Positions 17,612 through 27,900 are shown, counted from the first letter of the stretch. The stretch is DNA of 64,000 nt from Bradyrhizobium sp. C9 (GCF_002532045.1 NZ_NWTG01000019.1:85382-149381), one strand, 5' to 3'. Translations and numbers: made by a program. Notes: generated from the sequence alone by a model not told the origin.

Positions 17612-17637
17612 CTTTTTGGGTGACTTTCTTGGGTGAC
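17612..17637 (+). repeat. Imperfect 13-base tandem duplication at the gntK start
   Basis: Two adjacent 13-base units (17612-17624 and 17625-17637) match at 11 of 13 positions and share ttgggtgac. They span the candidate GTG (17620) and TTG (17629) starts of gntK. The duplication looks like local slippage and makes the true start ambiguous. Confidence 0.6.
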
Positions 17638-18153
17638 GGGCAAAACCCCTGCGCACTGGTCGTGATGGGCGTCTCCGGCTCTGGCAAGAGCACCATCGCC
17701 GACCGCCTCGCGATCAGGATCGGCTGGCGCTTCGAGGACGGCGACAGTTTTCACCCGCCGAGCAATGTCGCGAAGATGCATTCCGGCCAGCCGCTCACCG
17801 ACGAGGATCGCTGGCCCTGGCTGCGCGCGATCGCTAATGAGATCGACCGCACCTGCGGCGTTCGCCAACGCGCCGTCATCGCCTGCTCCGCGCTGAAGCG
17901 CGCCTATCGCGACATCCTGGTGCACGGCCGCGACGACATCCGCATCGTCTTCCTCGACGGCACGCAGGAGTTGATCGCGATGCGGCTGGCCGCACGCAAG
18001 GATCATTTCATGCCGCCGGGGCTGCTCGCCAGCCAGTTCAGGACGCTGGAGCCGCCGACGCCCGACGAACGCCCGATCACGGTTGCGATCGACCGTTCGA
18101 TCGACACCATCGTCGAAGACATCGTCAATCAACTGAAGCTGGACCACCCATGA
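17620..18153 (+). CDS. gntK: Gluconokinase
   Basis: Phosphorylates gluconate to 6-phosphogluconate, feeding Gnd. 177 residues from GTG 17620; the P-loop GVSGSGKS is at 17-24, followed by the GntK-specific EDGDSFHPPSNVAKMHSGQPLTDEDRWPWL block and CSALKRAYRDIL. TTG 17629 is an alternative start inside the tandem repeat, and no strong ribosome site decides between them. The 3' end overlaps the HAD phosphatase by four bases (ATGA). It shares the operon with zwf, pgl and gnd. Confidence 0.93.
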   Translation: MTFLGDGQNPCALVVMGVSGSGKSTIADRLAIRIGWRFEDGDSFHPPSNVAKMHSGQPLTDEDRWPWLRAIANEIDRTCGVRQRAVIACSALKRAYRDILVHGRDDIRIVFLDGTQELIAMRLAARKDHFMPPGLLASQFRTLEPPTPDERPITVAIDRSIDTIVEDIVNQLKLDHP

Positions 18154-18956
18154 CCCGCATCGCCCTTGTCATATCCGATGTCGACGGCACGCTGCTCACC
18201 AAGGACAAGACCTTGACCGACGGCGCCCTGACGGCGGTGCGCAGGCTGCACGAGGCCGGCATCGGCTTCACCATCGTCTCCAGCCGGCCGACCATCGGAA
18301 TGGGCTTCCTGGTCGCGCCGCTCGAGATCACGCTGCCGATCGGCGCCTTCAACGGCTCTTCGATCGTCGATCCGCAATTGACGCCGCTCGAGCAGCATTT
18401 GATCCCCTCGGCTGTGGCCAAGCGCTGCATCGACCTGCTCCGCGAGCGCAGCATCGATATCTGGCTGTTCACCAACGACCGCTGGCTGACCCGCAATCCC
18501 GACGGCGAGTACAACGCGCATGAAAAGCGCGCGATCAAGCATGACCCGACCATCGTCGACGATTTCACGCCCTATCTCGACCAGGCCTGCAAGATCGTCG
18601 GTGCGAGCTCGGATGCGCCCCTGCTGCAGCGCTGCGAGGCGGAGATGCAGCAGATGGTCGGTCATGACGCGACCGCGGTGCGCTCGCAGACCTACTATCT
18701 CGACGTCACGCCGCCCGGCCACGACAAGGGCACCTTCGTCGACGGCATCGCAAAGCGCCTCGGCGTGCCGCTCGAGAATGTCGCCACGATCGGCGACATG
18801 CAGAACGATCTGCCGATGTTCGCCCGAAGCGGCGTCTCGTTCGCGATGGGCAATGCCAGCGATGATGTGAAGGCGCGCGCCACGCATGTCACCGAAACCA
18901 ACGAACACGACGGTTTCGCGCGCGCGATGGATGTCGTGCTGACGATGGGCCGCTAG
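18150..18956 (+). CDS. Cof-type HAD-IIB family phosphatase
   Basis: A 268-residue haloacid-dehalogenase hydrolase of the Cof/IIB subclass, which acts on sugar phosphates and similar small phosphates. The catalytic loop SDVDGTLL has Asp10 and Asp12, TIVSSRPT is the second motif, and IGDMQNDLPMFARSG the fourth. It overlaps gntK by four bases and is the last gene of the sugar-phosphate operon, ending seven bases before the convergent GH15 gene. The substrate is not predictable; a role in sugar-phosphate clean-up is inferred from context. Confidence 0.9.
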   Translation: MTRIALVISDVDGTLLTKDKTLTDGALTAVRRLHEAGIGFTIVSSRPTIGMGFLVAPLEITLPIGAFNGSSIVDPQLTPLEQHLIPSAVAKRCIDLLRERSIDIWLFTNDRWLTRNPDGEYNAHEKRAIKHDPTIVDDFTPYLDQACKIVGASSDAPLLQRCEAEMQQMVGHDATAVRSQTYYLDVTPPGHDKGTFVDGIAKRLGVPLENVATIGDMQNDLPMFARSGVSFAMGNASDDVKARATHVTETNEHDGFARAMDVVLTMGR

Positions 18957-18963
18957 GCCGCGG

Positions 18964-20772
18964 TCAGGTCGACCGCTGCACCGCCGGCTTCTCGGCGTCG
19001 GCCCTGGCGGCGCTGAGATTGTGCGCGGTGTTGATCAGCGCGATGTGGGTCAGCGCCTGCGGAAAGTTGCCGGTCTGCCGGCCGGCACCGGAATCGAACT
19101 CCTCCGCCAGCAGCCCGAGATCGTTGGCGACCGCGACGACGCGGTCGAACATGGTTTGCGCCTTGTCGAGATCTCCTGCCAGCACATGCGCGTCGGCGAG
19201 CCACAGGCTGCAGGCCAAAAACGCGCCCTCGATCGGCTGGATTTCGTCGGACACCTCGCGCGGATCGTGCCGCAGCACGAATCCGTCGCGCATCATGTGC
19301 CGCTCGACCGCCGCGATCGTGCCGCGGATGCGCGGATCGGACGGCGGCAGGAAGCCGACCGACGGCAATAGCAGCAGGCTGGCGTCGAGCAGCTTTGACC
19401 CGTAGCTCTCGACGAAGCTGTTGAGACCAGGATCGAAGCCCTGCCGGCAGACGTCGCGATGGATCGCCTCGCGCAGCACCCGCCATTTGACCAGCGGCCC
19501 CTTGAAGCCAAACCGCTCTGCGCTCTTGATGGCCCGGTCGAAGGCGACCCAGCACATCACCTTGGAGAACACGTAGTGTCTGGGCGTGCCGCGGCGCTCC
19601 CAGATGCCGTGATCGGGCTGGTCCCAGACATCGGCGAGATGACTGACGACGGTGCATTCGAGCGACCAGCTCTCGTCATCGAGTTTCAGCCTGGCCATGC
19701 GGGACTGGTGGAAGGCGTCGATCAGCTCGCCATAGACGTCGAGCTGCAGCTGCGCATGCGCGGCATTGCCGAGACGAACCGGCTGCGCCCCTTCATAGCC
19801 GGACAGCCAGCCGGCCTCCCATTCCAACAGGCGCCGCTGCCCCAGGATGCCGTACATGATCTGCATGTTCGCCGGCGCGCCGGCCGCGGCCCGCAGCAGC
19901 CAGTTGTGCCAGGCGGCCGCCTCCTCGGTATAGCCCGAATTCATCAGCGCCAGCAGCGTGAAGGCGGCGTCGCGCAGCCAGCAGAACCGGTAGTCCCAGT
20001 TGCGCGCGCCGCCGAGCTTTTCCGGCAATGACGTGGTCGGTGCCGCGACGATGCCGCCGGTCGGCCTGAAGGTCAGCGCCTTCAGCGTGATCAGCGAGCG
20101 CATCACGAGGCCACGCTGATAGCTGCCGTCATAGGTCGAACGGCTGCACCACTCTTTCCAGTATTGCTCGGTATCCTTCAGCGCGGTCTCGGGATCGATC
20201 GGCTGCGGCACCGGCTGATACGACGCACCGTAGGTCAGGACGAACGGCACGGTGTCGCCCTCGCCGATCTCGAAATCGGCGATCGTGGTCAGGTCCTTGC
20301 CCGATGTCTTGACCGGCGTGCGCAGCACGGTCATGTCCTGGCCGCAGATCGCCAGCAGCCCCTCGCCGTCCGGGTTCTTCTTCACCCAGGGGACATCGGC
20401 CCCGAAGCCGAAGCGGATCACCAGCTCCATGTGCATCTTGACGCGGCCGCTGATGCCGCGAACCAGGCGGACCACGTCGGAGGCGTTGCCGCGCGGCGGC
20501 ATGAAGTCGATCAACGCGACCACGCCGCCTTCGGCCTCGAACCGCGTCTCCAGGATCAGCGTGTCGTCCCAGTAGCGGCGGGAGGTCTGCCTGATCTCAC
20601 CGATGGGCGCCAGCAGCCAGCGGCCATTCTGCGACGTGCCGAGCAGCGCCGCGAAGCAGGCGTCGGAATCGAACGCCGGCCAGCACAGCCAGTCGATCGA
20701 GCCGTCGCGGCCGACCAATGCTGCGGTCTCGCAGTCCCCGATCAGTCCATAGTCTTCGATGCGAGAGGCCAC
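18964..20772 (-). CDS. Glycoside hydrolase family 15 protein (glucoamylase/trehalase-like)
   Basis: A 602-residue cytoplasmic GH15 enzyme without signal peptide. It begins with the typical IEDYGLIGDCETAALVGRDGSIDWLCWP block and has GGARNWDYRFCWLRDAAFTL near residue 258. A GIWERRGTPRHYVFSKVMCW stretch and a later QPIEGAFLACSLWL stretch hold glutamates in the places expected for the acid/base pair. Bacterial GH15 proteins of this class include trehalases and glucoamylases. Next to trehalose-forming genes either would make sense: trehalose to two glucose, or glucose release from glucan ends. It lies 18 bases after malQ on the same strand. Confidence 0.92.
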   Translation of the reverse strand: MASRIEDYGLIGDCETAALVGRDGSIDWLCWPAFDSDACFAALLGTSQNGRWLLAPIGEIRQTSRRYWDDTLILETRFEAEGGVVALIDFMPPRGNASDVVRLVRGISGRVKMHMELVIRFGFGADVPWVKKNPDGEGLLAICGQDMTVLRTPVKTSGKDLTTIADFEIGEGDTVPFVLTYGASYQPVPQPIDPETALKDTEQYWKEWCSRSTYDGSYQRGLVMRSLITLKALTFRPTGGIVAAPTTSLPEKLGGARNWDYRFCWLRDAAFTLLALMNSGYTEEAAAWHNWLLRAAAGAPANMQIMYGILGQRRLLEWEAGWLSGYEGAQPVRLGNAAHAQLQLDVYGELIDAFHQSRMARLKLDDESWSLECTVVSHLADVWDQPDHGIWERRGTPRHYVFSKVMCWVAFDRAIKSAERFGFKGPLVKWRVLREAIHRDVCRQGFDPGLNSFVESYGSKLLDASLLLLPSVGFLPPSDPRIRGTIAAVERHMMRDGFVLRHDPREVSDEIQPIEGAFLACSLWLADAHVLAGDLDKAQTMFDRVVAVANDLGLLAEEFDSGAGRQTGNFPQALTHIALINTAHNLSAARADAEKPAVQRST

Positions 20773-20790
20773 GCGCCATGCTCCGCGTTG

Positions 20791-22749
20791 TCAGGCGGGC
20801 GACCGCTCGCGGGTTGCACGCTTGAGCGCGTCGATGTCGATCGCCGATGCGAGATGCTCGATCGAGACCGGCAGCCGCCGTTTCCAGTTCGGATGCTCGT
20901 AGACGGTGCCGGGGATGTTCGGCTGCTCGACAATACCGAGCAAATCCTCCATCGAGACCGCCATCATCCGCGACCGCGTCCGTGCCATGAAGCTCACCAC
21001 CGAATAGAAATCATTGTGGTGGATGTCGTGACGGCGCAGCACGTCGTCGAGATGGCCGAGCGCATCCCAGCGCCCCTGGTCGGTCTCGCCGGGATCGATC
21101 CCGAGCGCGCGCTTGGTCTTGAGGTCGCTGAACGAACGCCAGCCGGCATAGGTCGACAGGTCGTGGGTGTTGAACGTCACCAGCGCGTCCGGCAGATAGT
21201 AGTCGGCGTTGCGGAACACGCCCTGATCATCGGTCTCGAACATCATCACCAGATACGACCAGATGCCCCAGCCGTTCATCTGCTCGCGGAATCCCGGAGG
21301 CACGGTGCCGAGATCCTCGCCGATCACGACGCAACGGTTCGCTGTGCTCTCCTGCGCGGTCGCCGCCAGCAATGCCTCGAACGGCATCAGCACGTAGGCC
21401 CCGTTGGCCGGGCCGAAGCCGCGCGGCACCAGATAGAGCCGCTTCAGCCCGAAGGCGTGATCGAGCCTGATCGCGCCGGCATGATGCATCGAGGCGCGCA
21501 GCATCTGCCGGAACGGCTCGAACGAACGCTGCTCGAGGCCCGCGGCGTTGAAGCCGGCGAGCCCCCAGTCCTGACCCGCGGTGTTGAGCGGGTCCGGCGG
21601 CGCACCGACGCCGAGGTGACGCGAGATCGCGGTCTGCTCATTCCAGGCGTCGAAGCCATCCGATTGCACGCCGACGGCAACGTCGAGATAAAGCCCGACC
21701 CGCATGCCAAGCTTGTGCGCGAGCGCCTGGCAGGCGCCGAGCTGCCGGTCCGCGGTCCATTGCACGAATTCGACGAACTCGACCTCGGCGGCCGTGTCGC
21801 GCGCCCGGCGCAATTTCGTGCACGCCGCATCATTGGGCTGCCGCCACTCGTCCGGCCATTCCCACCACGGCGTGTTGAGTTTGTGCCGCATCACCTCGAA
21901 GCAGGCGAAGCGCGACAGCAGCACGCCCTGCTCCTTGCGATAGGCTTCGAATTCCTGCCAGCGGCCGAGGCCGGGATTGGCCTTGAAGGCCGCGAAGGCG
22001 GCACGCAGCGCCGGCCATTTCAGCGCCGCGGCACCGACATAGTCGACCATGTCGCGGCTGCGCAGCTGCGCCAGCGCGGCCTGCGTCTCGGCATCGACGT
22101 GGAATTCGGGAATCTTCGCGACGTCGATATAGAGCGCATTGAGGAACAGCCGGCTGTTCGGCGAGTATGGACTGCAATCGCCGGGCCGATCGTCGAACAG
22201 CGCGTGCAGCGGATTGAGCCCGATGCCGTCGGCGCCGAGCCGGTGGGCGAATTCGAGCAGGCCCTGCAGATCGGTGAAGTCGCCGATGCCCCAGTTGCGC
22301 GCGGACCGCACGCCATAGAGCTGGACCGCGATCACCCAGCAGCGCTCGAACGCGCCGCCGAATGCACCGTCCGGCGCCACCAGAAACGGCAGCTCCTCGC
22401 TGCCCGATGCGTCCTTGAGCTGCAACCGGTGCACGCCCTCGGGCAGGCCGGACGGCCACGTTATACTCCGCTCATGCGCCTCGCCCTGCGCGAGCACCAT
22501 GGTGCCGCTGGTGAGCTTCCACTGCACCGGAAGCTGGGCCGCCTCGGCGAGCTGCGTCTGGCCGCCACCTCGCGCGCCCTGGCCGCCTCTGACGACCACG
22601 GGATCGGCGACGATCCGCCGCGGCGTCTGGGGTGGCAGCGCCGCGAGGATCGCCGTCAGCGCCTCCGGGGTTGTCACACGGCGGTGACCGCTCCCATCGA
22701 TATACTCGGTCTGGATTCCCAGGGTCTGGGCTTTGGCGTAAAGGTCCAT
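20791..22749 (-). CDS. malQ: 4-alpha-glucanotransferase (amylomaltase, GH77)
   Basis: Disproportionates malto-oligosaccharides by moving glucan segments and releasing glucose; cytoplasmic, 652 residues. GH77 blocks are visible: LYGVRSARNWGIGDFTDL, the nucleophile region AIRLDHAFGLKRLYLVP, the acid/base region VIGEDLGTVPPGFREQM, and VTFNTHDLSTYAGW. The N-terminus MDLYAKAQTLGIQTEY is as in other proteobacterial MalQ proteins. It is the first gene of a two-gene minus-strand unit with GH15, preceded by a consensus EcfG promoter, and divergent from glgE. Confidence 0.94.
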   Translation of the reverse strand: MDLYAKAQTLGIQTEYIDGSGHRRVTTPEALTAILAALPPQTPRRIVADPVVVRGGQGARGGGQTQLAEAAQLPVQWKLTSGTMVLAQGEAHERSITWPSGLPEGVHRLQLKDASGSEELPFLVAPDGAFGGAFERCWVIAVQLYGVRSARNWGIGDFTDLQGLLEFAHRLGADGIGLNPLHALFDDRPGDCSPYSPNSRLFLNALYIDVAKIPEFHVDAETQAALAQLRSRDMVDYVGAAALKWPALRAAFAAFKANPGLGRWQEFEAYRKEQGVLLSRFACFEVMRHKLNTPWWEWPDEWRQPNDAACTKLRRARDTAAEVEFVEFVQWTADRQLGACQALAHKLGMRVGLYLDVAVGVQSDGFDAWNEQTAISRHLGVGAPPDPLNTAGQDWGLAGFNAAGLEQRSFEPFRQMLRASMHHAGAIRLDHAFGLKRLYLVPRGFGPANGAYVLMPFEALLAATAQESTANRCVVIGEDLGTVPPGFREQMNGWGIWSYLVMMFETDDQGVFRNADYYLPDALVTFNTHDLSTYAGWRSFSDLKTKRALGIDPGETDQGRWDALGHLDDVLRRHDIHHNDFYSVVSFMARTRSRMMAVSMEDLLGIVEQPNIPGTVYEHPNWKRRLPVSIEHLASAIDIDALKRATRERSPA

Positions 22750-22827
22750 TCGGCACGCTGCCTGCTCGCAACGGTATTGGGATCGTTGCTAAATTGTACA
22801 GATACGGGAAAGGGATAGTTGATGTTC

Positions 22828-22852
22828 AACGCTCTACCCTATCCGGCGTTCC
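22828..22852 (-). promoter_or_regulatory. Consensus EcfG (general stress sigma) promoter towards malQ
   Basis: On the minus strand the sequence reads GGAAC, 16 bases, CGTT, an exact match to the alphaproteobacterial EcfG consensus GGAAC-N16/17-CGTT. It lies 79 bases upstream of the malQ start, giving a leader of about 70 bases. Expression control is inferred. Confidence 0.7.
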
Positions 22853-22857
22853 CACCG

Positions 22858-22882
22858 GGAACCATTGCCCGGCGAGCGGCTT
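22858..22882 (+). promoter_or_regulatory. Possible EcfG-type promoter towards glgE
   Basis: On the plus strand GGAAC is followed by 16 bases and GCTT. This keeps the -35 box and the TT of the -10 box (it fits the looser GGAAC-N18-TT form described for Sinorhizobium RpoE2) but not full CGTT. It is 70 bases upstream of the glgE start and only five bases from the divergent malQ promoter. Confidence 0.45.
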
Positions 22883-22952
22883 TCTATATGGGTCTGGCGT
22901 GCCTCCTTCCCGGCGCCGGGACTTCATTTGCCTATTCAATGGCGGCATCACC

Positions 22953-24902
22953 GTGAACAAAACCGCCCGACCTGTCGAGAGTGCCAACGGCACTTTTCAT
23001 ATTACCGATGTCTATCCGTCGGTTGATGGCGGCCGCTTTGCGGTCAAGCGCATCGCAGGCGAACCTGTCGAGGTATGGGCCGATATCTACCGTGACGGAC
23101 ATGATGTGATCGCAGCGGCATTGGTGTGGCGGCATGAGGGCGACGGCGAATGGCAGCACGCGCCGATGACGCTGCACAGCGACGACCGCTGGGGCGGCAC
23201 CTTCGTGCCTGACCGGCCCGGCCGCTACAGCTTCGCGATCGAGGCCTGGACCGACGAGTTCGCCAGCTGGCGGCATCGCTTCGAGCAGAAGCAGCGCGAC
23301 GGCGGCGACCACACGCTCGATGCCGTCGAAGGCGCGGGCATGCTGACCCGGGCGCAAGCCGGGGGACCTGCCGCAGCCGCGATTATCATCAGGCAGTGCG
23401 AGATCTTTCTGCAGACCGGCGAGCCGGGCGCGCTGCTCGCACCCGAATTGCGTGAGGCAATGGCCGGCAGCCAGTTTCGCCGCGACCTGGTGCGATCGCA
23501 GCTCTATCCGCTCACCGCGGACCGACCGCTGGCGCGCAGCGGCGCCTGGTATCAGTTGTTTCCGCGCAGCCAGGGCAAGACGCCGGGCGTGCACGCGACC
23601 TTCGACGACTGCATCGCGAGGCTGCCCGATATCGCGGCGATGGGCTTCGACGTCGTGCTGCTGGCGCCGATCCATCCGATCGGGCGGACCCACCGCAAGG
23701 GCCGCAACAATGCCGCCATCGCGCAGCCAGGCGATCCCGGCAGCCCCTATGCGATCGGCGCGGCCGAGGGCGGTCACGACGCCGTGCATCCGGAGCTCGG
23801 CACGCTCGACGACTTCCGCGCGCTCGTGGCAGCATGCCAGGCCCAAGGCCTCGAGGTCGCGCTCGATTTCGCCGTGCAATGCTCGCCCGATCATCCGTGG
23901 CTGACCGAGCATCCGGAGTGGTTCAAGCGACGCCCGGACGGATCGATGCACGCGGCCGAACATCCGCCACAGCGCTGGGACGATGTGGTCAATCCGGATT
24001 TCGGATCGGAGGACGCCGCCGCGCTGTGGCGCGCGCTGCGCAACGTCGTGCTGTTCTGGGTCGAACAGGGCGTCAAGATCTTCCGGGTCGACAATCCGCA
24101 CACCAAACCGCTGGCATTCTGGGAATGGCTGATCCGCGAGGTGCAGGACCGCGATCCGGACGTGCTGTTCCTCTCGGAAGCCTTCGCGCGGCCGAAGCTG
24201 ATGAAGGGCCTCGCCAAGCTCGGCTTCACGCAGTCCTATACCTACTTCACCTGGCGCACGCAGCGCTCCGAGCTCGAAGCGTATCTCGGCGAGTTGATAT
24301 CCTATCCCGATCGCGACTTCTTTCGGCCGAATTTCTTCGTCAACACACCTGACATCCTGCCCTTCCACCTGCAAAGCGGCGAATCCTGGATGTTCAAGTC
24401 GCGTCTCGCGCTGGCCGCGACGCTTTCAAGCAGCTACGGCATCTATAGCGGATTCGAACTGCTCGAGCACATGCCGGTGCCCGGCCGCGAGGAATATCTC
24501 AACGCCGAGAAATACGAGATCAGGGTTCGCGACTGGGATCAGGCCGGGAACATCAAGCCCTATGTCGCGGTCCTCAACCAGATCAGGCGCGGCAATCCGG
24601 CCCTGCAACAATTCGCCGATCTGCGCTTTATCAATATCGATGACGGCGGCGTGATCGGCTTCGTCAAGGAGGCGGCCGATCAGGGCAATGTGATCGCGGC
24701 CGCGGTTGCGCTGTCGGCCGAGCCGCGCGACGTCTGGCTTCCGCTCGGCGACGTCGTGGTCGGCCGCGGCGATGCCCGCCGCCCCGTCACGGCCGTGGAA
24801 GACCTTGTCACCGGCGCGCGTCATGCGCTCGAATGGGGCGGCATCCGCCTGCGTCTGGATCCTGCGCGCGATCCCGCGTTGCTGTTGCGCTGTGTCGCCT
24901 GA
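22953..24902 (+). CDS. glgE: Alpha-1,4-glucan:maltose-1-phosphate maltosyltransferase
   Basis: Extends alpha-1,4-glucan by transferring maltose from maltose-1-phosphate. 649 residues from GTG 22953. No in-frame ATG lies nearby, and the open frame further left runs into the divergent malQ. The N-terminal domain is followed by a GH13_3 barrel. Asp380 in FRVDNPHTKP, Glu409 in FLSEAFARP and Asp467 in NTPDIL align with the triad of Streptomyces GlgE (spacing 29 and 58, against 29 and 57 there). It starts the six-gene plus-strand cluster and is followed 10 bases later by treS-maltokinase, which supplies its substrate. Confidence 0.95.
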   Translation: MNKTARPVESANGTFHITDVYPSVDGGRFAVKRIAGEPVEVWADIYRDGHDVIAAALVWRHEGDGEWQHAPMTLHSDDRWGGTFVPDRPGRYSFAIEAWTDEFASWRHRFEQKQRDGGDHTLDAVEGAGMLTRAQAGGPAAAAIIIRQCEIFLQTGEPGALLAPELREAMAGSQFRRDLVRSQLYPLTADRPLARSGAWYQLFPRSQGKTPGVHATFDDCIARLPDIAAMGFDVVLLAPIHPIGRTHRKGRNNAAIAQPGDPGSPYAIGAAEGGHDAVHPELGTLDDFRALVAACQAQGLEVALDFAVQCSPDHPWLTEHPEWFKRRPDGSMHAAEHPPQRWDDVVNPDFGSEDAAALWRALRNVVLFWVEQGVKIFRVDNPHTKPLAFWEWLIREVQDRDPDVLFLSEAFARPKLMKGLAKLGFTQSYTYFTWRTQRSELEAYLGELISYPDRDFFRPNFFVNTPDILPFHLQSGESWMFKSRLALAATLSSSYGIYSGFELLEHMPVPGREEYLNAEKYEIRVRDWDQAGNIKPYVAVLNQIRRGNPALQQFADLRFINIDDGGVIGFVKEAADQGNVIAAAVALSAEPRDVWLPLGDVVVGRGDARRPVTAVEDLVTGARHALEWGGIRLRLDPARDPALLLRCVA

Positions 24903-24912
24903 AGGAGCCGCT

Positions 24913-27900
24913 ATGAACGTATTCTCCTCCGTCAGTACCCAGGAGAAGGTCGCGACCGAGACCGCGGACCAGCTGTGGTACAAGGACGCGATCATCTACC
25001 AGCTGCACGTCAAGGCGTTCGCCGACAGCAACAATGACGGCATCGGCGACTTCACAGGCCTGACGGAGAAGCTGGGCTATCTGCAGGAGCTCGGCGTCAC
25101 CGCGCTATGGCTGCTGCCGTTCTATCCCTCGCCGGGCCGCGACGACGGCTACGACATCGGCGATTATGGCGACATCAATCCCGATTTCGGGACGATGAAG
25201 GACTTCAAGCGCTTCATCCAGGAGGCCAAGCGGCGCGGCCTGCGCGTTATCACCGAGCTCGTCGTCAACCACACCTCGGACCAGCATGCCTGGTTCAAGC
25301 GCGCGCGCCGCAGCCCGCCGAATTCGAGCGCGCGCAGCTGGTATGTCTGGAGCGACACCGACCAGAAATACCTCGATACCCGCATCATCTTCACCGATAC
25401 GGAAAAGTCGAACTGGACCTGGGATCCGGAAGCCGGCCAGTTCTACTGGCACCGCTTCTTCTCGCACCAGCCGGACCTGAATTTCGACAATCCGCGCGTG
25501 GTGCGCGCCATCGTGCAGGTGATGAAGCGCTGGCTCGACACCGGCGTCGACGGCTTCCGGCTCGACGCCATTCCCTATCTGTGCGAGCGCGACGGCACCA
25601 ACAACGAGAACCTGCCGGAGACGCATGCCATCATCAAGCGGCTGCGCCAGGAGCTCGACGCCTATGCCAAGGGCAAGATCCTGCTGGCCGAGGCCAATCA
25701 ATGGCCGGAGGACGTGCAGGCATATTTCGGCCATGGCGACGAATGTCACATGGCCTATCACTTCCCGCTGATGCCGCGCATCTACATGGCGATCGCGCAG
25801 GAAGACCGCTTTCCGATCACTGACATCCTCAGGCAGACGCCCGACATTCCGGCAGCCGCCCAGTGGGCGCTGTTCCTGCGCAACCACGACGAGCTGACGC
25901 TTGAGATGGTCACCGACGTCGAGCGCGACTATCTGTGGTCGACCTACGCCAACGACCCGCGCGCCCGCATCAATGTCGGCATCCGCCGCCGCCTTGCGCC
26001 GCTGATGGACAATGATCGGCGCAAGATCGAGCTGATGAATTCGCTGTTGCTGTCGTTCCCCGGTACGCCGATCATCTATTACGGCGACGAGATCGGCATG
26101 GGCGACAACATCTATCTCGGCGACCGCAACGGCGTGCGGACGCCGATGCAGTGGTCGCCGGACCGCAACGGCGGCTTCTCGCGCGCCGACCCCGCACGGC
26201 TCTACGCGCCGATGATCATGGATCCGGTCTACGGCTACGAATCCGTCAATGTCGAGGCGCAGTCGCGCAGCCTGTCGTCGCTGCTGTCGGCGACCAAGCG
26301 GCTGATCGCGGTGCGCAAGTCGACGCTTGCCTTCGGGCGCGGCACCATGACCTTCATCCGCCCGGAGAACCGCTCGGTGCTCGCCTATGTCAGGCAGTAC
26401 CAGGGCGAGGCGATCCTGTGCGTCGCCAATCTGTCGCGCTCGGCGCAGGCAACCGAGCTCGACCTCTCCGCCTTCAAGGACCGCATTCCGCTCGAGATGC
26501 TCGGACGCACGCGCTTCCCGGCGATCGGCGAGCTGCCCTACATGATCACGCTGGCGCCTTACGGCTTCTACTGGTTCCAGCTGCAGGAGCGCGACAAGTC
26601 CGAGCCGGTGAAGCCGCGGGCGGTGCCGGAGTTCGAGACGCTGGTGGTGCCGCTCGGTTCGACCTGGACGTCGCTGGCGCGGGAGCGCGGCGTGTTCGAG
26701 CACGACGTGCTGCCCGGCCATCTCGCCCGCACGCGCTGGTACCCGGAGCATTCCGCGAAGGCGATCCAGCCGACGCTGGTGTCCGCGATCCCGTTCTGCG
26801 ACATCGGCGACAACCGACCGTGGTTGATCTTCTTCGAAACCACGGAGCGCGGCAACACCAGCCGCTACGTGCTGCCGATGCAGATCGAATGGGTGCGCTT
26901 CGATCGCGAGCGTTACAACCCGCGCGCCTTTGCCGCGGTCCGCCAGGGCGCGCGCGAGGGCACGCTGCTCGATGTCTCCACCGACCAGATCTTCACCGGC
27001 CTGTTCCTGCGAAACTTGCGGGAGAACCTCACCGTCGACGAGGGCGAGCAGGGCCTGAAGCTCGAATTCCGGCCGACCAGCCGCTTCTCCGACCGCCCGG
27101 TGCGGCAGCCGGAGCGGATCCGTGTCTTCGAGAACGATCAGCCGCATTCGACCGCGCTGGTCGACAACGAGTATGTCACCAAGATCTACCGGAAGCTGGA
27201 GGTCGGCATCAATCCGGAGATCGAGATGGGCCGCTTCCTCACCGAAGTGGTCAATTTCGCCAACACACCGGCATTGCTCGGCACATCGGAACTGGTGGAG
27301 GGCGACAATCGCAGCGCGATCGCAGTGCTGCACGCCATGGTGGTCAACCAGGGCGACCTCTGGAATGTCGGCGCCTCGCACCTCGACCGCCTCGTCGAGC
27401 GGCAGCGCCTGCTGGCGGCGAGCGAACACCCGGAGGAGAACGGCGATCACGCCACCTATCTGCGCCACCTGTCGCACAGCGGAAAGCGTCTCGCCGAGCT
27501 GCACATCGCGCTCGCCAGCAACCGGGACCTGCCGGACTTCGCACCGGAACCGACCAGGCCCGAGGACCTGCAGCGCTGGAGCGACGAGATCATGGCGCGC
27601 GCCGAACGCGTGTTCGATACGCTGAGGCAGCGGCGCGGCTCCCTGAAAGAGGCCGACCGGCTGCTGGCCGATCAGTTGCAGGCTCAGCACGACCTGCTGC
27701 CGGAGCGGCTCAAGGCGCTGCTGCCGCGCGAGACCGACGGGCTCAGCATCCGCCATCACGGCGACTTGCATCTCGGCCAGTTGCTGGTGGTCAAGGACGA
27801 TGTCTTCATCATCGATTTCGACGGCGGGCCCGGCCGCACCATCGCCGAGCGACGGCGCAAGGCGCCGGCGGCCCGCGACGTCGCCGGCCTGATCCGCTCG

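Noticed and set aside
20164..22818. An 884-codon plus-strand frame across the GH15 and malQ genes
   Set aside because: No recognisable domain; the minus-strand genes carry full catalytic motifs.
22632..22952. An N-terminal extension of GlgE by about 107 codons
   Set aside because: The extension overlaps the start of divergent malQ, covers both putative promoters and has no family similarity.
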